NCBI RefSeq assembly: GCF_018476645.1
Contig: NZ_JAHCTB010000004.1
Location: 404,121-468,120, forward strand
Reading direction: 5' to 3'
DNA: 64,000 bases
Origin: Aequorivita echinoideorum
GTDB lineage: Bacteria; Bacteroidota; Bacteroidia; Flavobacteriales; Flavobacteriaceae
Part shown: positions 62,728 to 64,000 of the stretch, piece by piece
Layout of the letters: the number at the start of each line of letters is the position of its first letter
Numbering within the stretch: position 1 is the first letter of the stretch
Notes under the pieces: model-generated
The model's input: the letters and a program-made list of their open reading frames with translations, nothing else
Database searches by the model: none
Told to the model about the DNA's origin: nothing
Translations under genes and position numbers: made by a program

Positions 62728-63396
62728 ATGAATTATCTCCTTTTATTTCTGGCTGTAGCCGTTGGATATTTAATTGCCAATTTTTTGAAGCGAAAAGAGC
62801 TGCGGAATATGGAGGTTTTTTTAGCATTCAGCGGAGCATTTTTACTTTCAATTACAGTGTTCGAGCTCTTACCTGAAGTATTTGAATCGCCGTCCAAATC
62901 AATAGGAGTTTTCATAATGATAGGAATTTTACTACAAATTTCGTTGGAATTTTTCTCGAAAGGGGCAGAACACGGCCACATTCATTTACATTCTGAAGCA
63001 AAACAATTTCCGTGGCTGTTATTCATTAGTCTCTGTATTCACGCATTTTTGGAAGGCTTTCCCATTTCGGAAGAAAATAACCTTTTACTTGGAGTAATAG
63101 TACATAAAATTCCTGTTGCTATAATTTTATCTTTCTTTTTTATTACAACAGGCTATAAAAAATCAACGACATTTATATTTCTTATATTCTTTGCATTAAT
63201 GACACCTTTGGGAAATTTTATCTCAAATAACTATTCAATTATTGAAAAATTTGAAACGGAAATCAACGCAATTGTAATCGGTATCTTCTTTCACGTATCC
63301 ACAACTATACTATTTGAAAGCTCTAAAAACCACAAATTCAATTTGAATAAAATGAGCGCTGTTTTAGTTGGGGTGCTACTAGCATATTTCCTTTAA
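62728..63396 (+). CDS. ZIP family metal transporter
   Basis: A 222-residue inner-membrane protein with about seven helices. The histidine-rich stretch KGAEHGHIHLHSEAKQF (near residue 78) is the variable cytoplasmic loop of ZIP proteins, and the metal-site helices carry CIHAFLEGFPISEE and VIVHKIPVAIILSFFFITTG, with HxxxE- and H-K-P-type motifs. It imports Zn2+ or another divalent metal. Length is short but usual for this subgroup. A gene-free stretch of 377 bases follows. Confidence 0.9.
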   Translation: MNYLLLFLAVAVGYLIANFLKRKELRNMEVFLAFSGAFLLSITVFELLPEVFESPSKSIGVFIMIGILLQISLEFFSKGAEHGHIHLHSEAKQFPWLLFISLCIHAFLEGFPISEENNLLLGVIVHKIPVAIILSFFFITTGYKKSTTFIFLIFFALMTPLGNFISNNYSIIEKFETEINAIVIGIFFHVSTTILFESSKNHKFNLNKMSAVLVGVLLAYFL

Positions 63397-63735
63397 TTGA
63401 AATTATAAAAAAAGTAATGTATATTGCTATTGTATGTTTGATGTATCAAATCTCCAATGTGAATTTTTTAAAGTGAATCTTTCAACGTGTTTAGTATAAC
63501 ATTAATATTTGATGCGTCTTATTCTGAGCTTACAGAAATTTAAATTTTAAACTCTTTAATTTGAAACAAAATATCTTTCGAAAATACTTCTGATAGAAGA
63601 TCGATAACAGATAAGTGCATTTTTTTATCAAAGTTTGATTTTTCTATTGCAAGACAAACAAATTAATGAGCATCAAGAGACCGATTAACGCTTCTTTTTT
63701 TAGAATTTCAGTTAATCTTTCTCGATCTGTTGCAT
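63397..63735. other. Gene-free stretch before the rRNA terminator
   Basis: No ORF above about 20 codons looks real on either strand, and no tRNA fold or palindrome stands out. It is A+T-rich and separates the ZIP gene from the convergent end of an rRNA operon. Confidence 0.5.
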
Positions 63736-63769
63736 AAAAAAAGTCCCCTCCGTTTCTTGGAGGGGACTC
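63736..63769 (-). terminator. rRNA operon terminator
   Basis: Ten-base stem AGTCCCCTCC / GGAGGGGACT with a GTTTCTT loop; on the minus strand it is followed by seven T residues. It lies five bases past the 5S rRNA. Confidence 0.92.
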
Positions 63770-63773
63770 TAAA

Positions 63774-63882
63774 GGAAGGCGGCGACCTACTCTCCCACGG
63801 GATGCAGTACCATCGGCGCAAACGGGCTTAACTTCTCTGTTCGGAAAGGTAAGAGGTGAGCCCCGTCGCTATAACCACCTTA
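63774..63882 (-). rRNA. rrf: 5S ribosomal RNA
   Basis: Minus-strand sequence starts AAGGTGGTTATAGCGACGGG and ends AGTAGGTCGCCGCCTTCC, with the 5S core GAACAGAGAAGTTAAGCCC and GATGGTACTGC. The ends pair as helix I. About 109 bases long. It is the last gene of an rRNA operon whose 23S gene lies beyond the window edge. Confidence 0.95.
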
Positions 63883-64000
63883 GTTTTAAGTTTAAAAGTT
63901 TGGATCTTACAGGTTTAAGAGCTATTCTCATAAACACAGACCACTGAACTTATAAACTGTCCGCCATCGGCGGACAAATATCTTGACATAGGGGAAACGA
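63883..64000 (-). other. 23S-5S rRNA spacer, with a perfect palindrome
   Basis: No 23S 3' end signature is visible, so this looks like internal transcribed spacer. It contains TGTCCGCC ATC GGCGGACA at 63958-63976, a perfect eight-base-pair hairpin resembling a dispersed intergenic palindrome. The precise 23S end is outside or not recognisable. Confidence 0.7.

Noticed and set aside
63397..63735. Short peptide ORF (MYIAIVCLMYQISNVNFLK) after the ZIP gene
   Set aside because: Only 19 codons, no promoter and no conserved feature; probably chance.
63883..64000. 23S rRNA 3' end
   Set aside because: No recognisable 23S terminal helix in this stretch; it reads as spacer.

Overview
The window looks like chromosomal DNA from a member of the Flavobacteriaceae (Bacteroidota). 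The evidence is low G+C, intergenic promoters of the TTG-N(19-21)-TAnnTTTG type, start codons without Shine-Dalgarno boxes, the fused lpxC/fabZ gene, the type IX secretion proteins PorX and PorQ together with a large exported protein of T9SS-cargo type, a 6S-Flavo-like RNA next to zapA, and many lineage-typical lipoproteins and DUF families. I see no phage, plasmid, insertion sequence, integron or CRISPR array. The gene order is mostly that of a conserved core chromosome, and the window ends in an rRNA operon read on the minus strand (5S rRNA present, 23S just outside).

Layout. 0-9.4 kb: a conserved unknown, an OmpA-family porin, DUF2461/CorA, a sodium:solute symporter, an SPFH/prohibitin gene whose membrane anchor is cut off by a one-base frameshift, a large VWA membrane protein, and FabG. 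9.5-17.1 kb (minus strand): sucD, then an envelope block of a SnoaL-like protein, a second LpxD paralogue, efp, lpxA, lpxC-fabZ and lpxD, then an HD phosphohydrolase. 17.2-25.4 kb (mostly plus): porX, tsaE, two tandem copies of an overlapping small-lipoprotein/membrane-protein cassette, alanine dehydrogenase, DUF4258, proline dehydrogenase (minus) and aroB. 25.4-34.8 kb: DJ-1/PfpI protein, YihY, Lrp regulator, M14 carboxypeptidase divergent from an XRE regulator with shared palindromic operator-like sites, mscL, cmk-porQ and lon.

35-48 kb: head-GIN protein, DUF6252 lipoprotein, an MFS transporter, M48 protease, a lipoprotein followed by two overlapping msrB genes, lpd, aroQ, two small beta-barrel proteins, xerD, an aldo/keto reductase, rny, 6S RNA, zapA and a ZapB-like coiled coil. 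48-63.4 kb: M23 peptidase, TonB-dependent receptor, cysteine desulfurase, a TSP3-type lipoprotein, a Smr protein, a large surface protein, ornithine aminotransferase, rlmD, DUF6452/DUF6048, a THUMP methyltransferase and a ZIP transporter. 63.4-64 kb: a gene-free stretch, the rRNA terminator, 5S rRNA and part of the 23S-5S spacer.

How the genes fit together. Lipid A synthesis (LpxA/C/D), fatty-acid enzymes (FabZ, FabG) and outer-membrane proteins form an envelope theme. PorX, PorQ and the surface protein represent type IX secretion. Proline dehydrogenase, ornithine aminotransferase, alanine dehydrogenase, Lpd and SucD feed amino-acid carbon into central metabolism. The least explained parts are the duplicated overlapping cassette at 19.4-21.0 kb and the XRE/M14 operator cluster at 28.8-29.1 kb.
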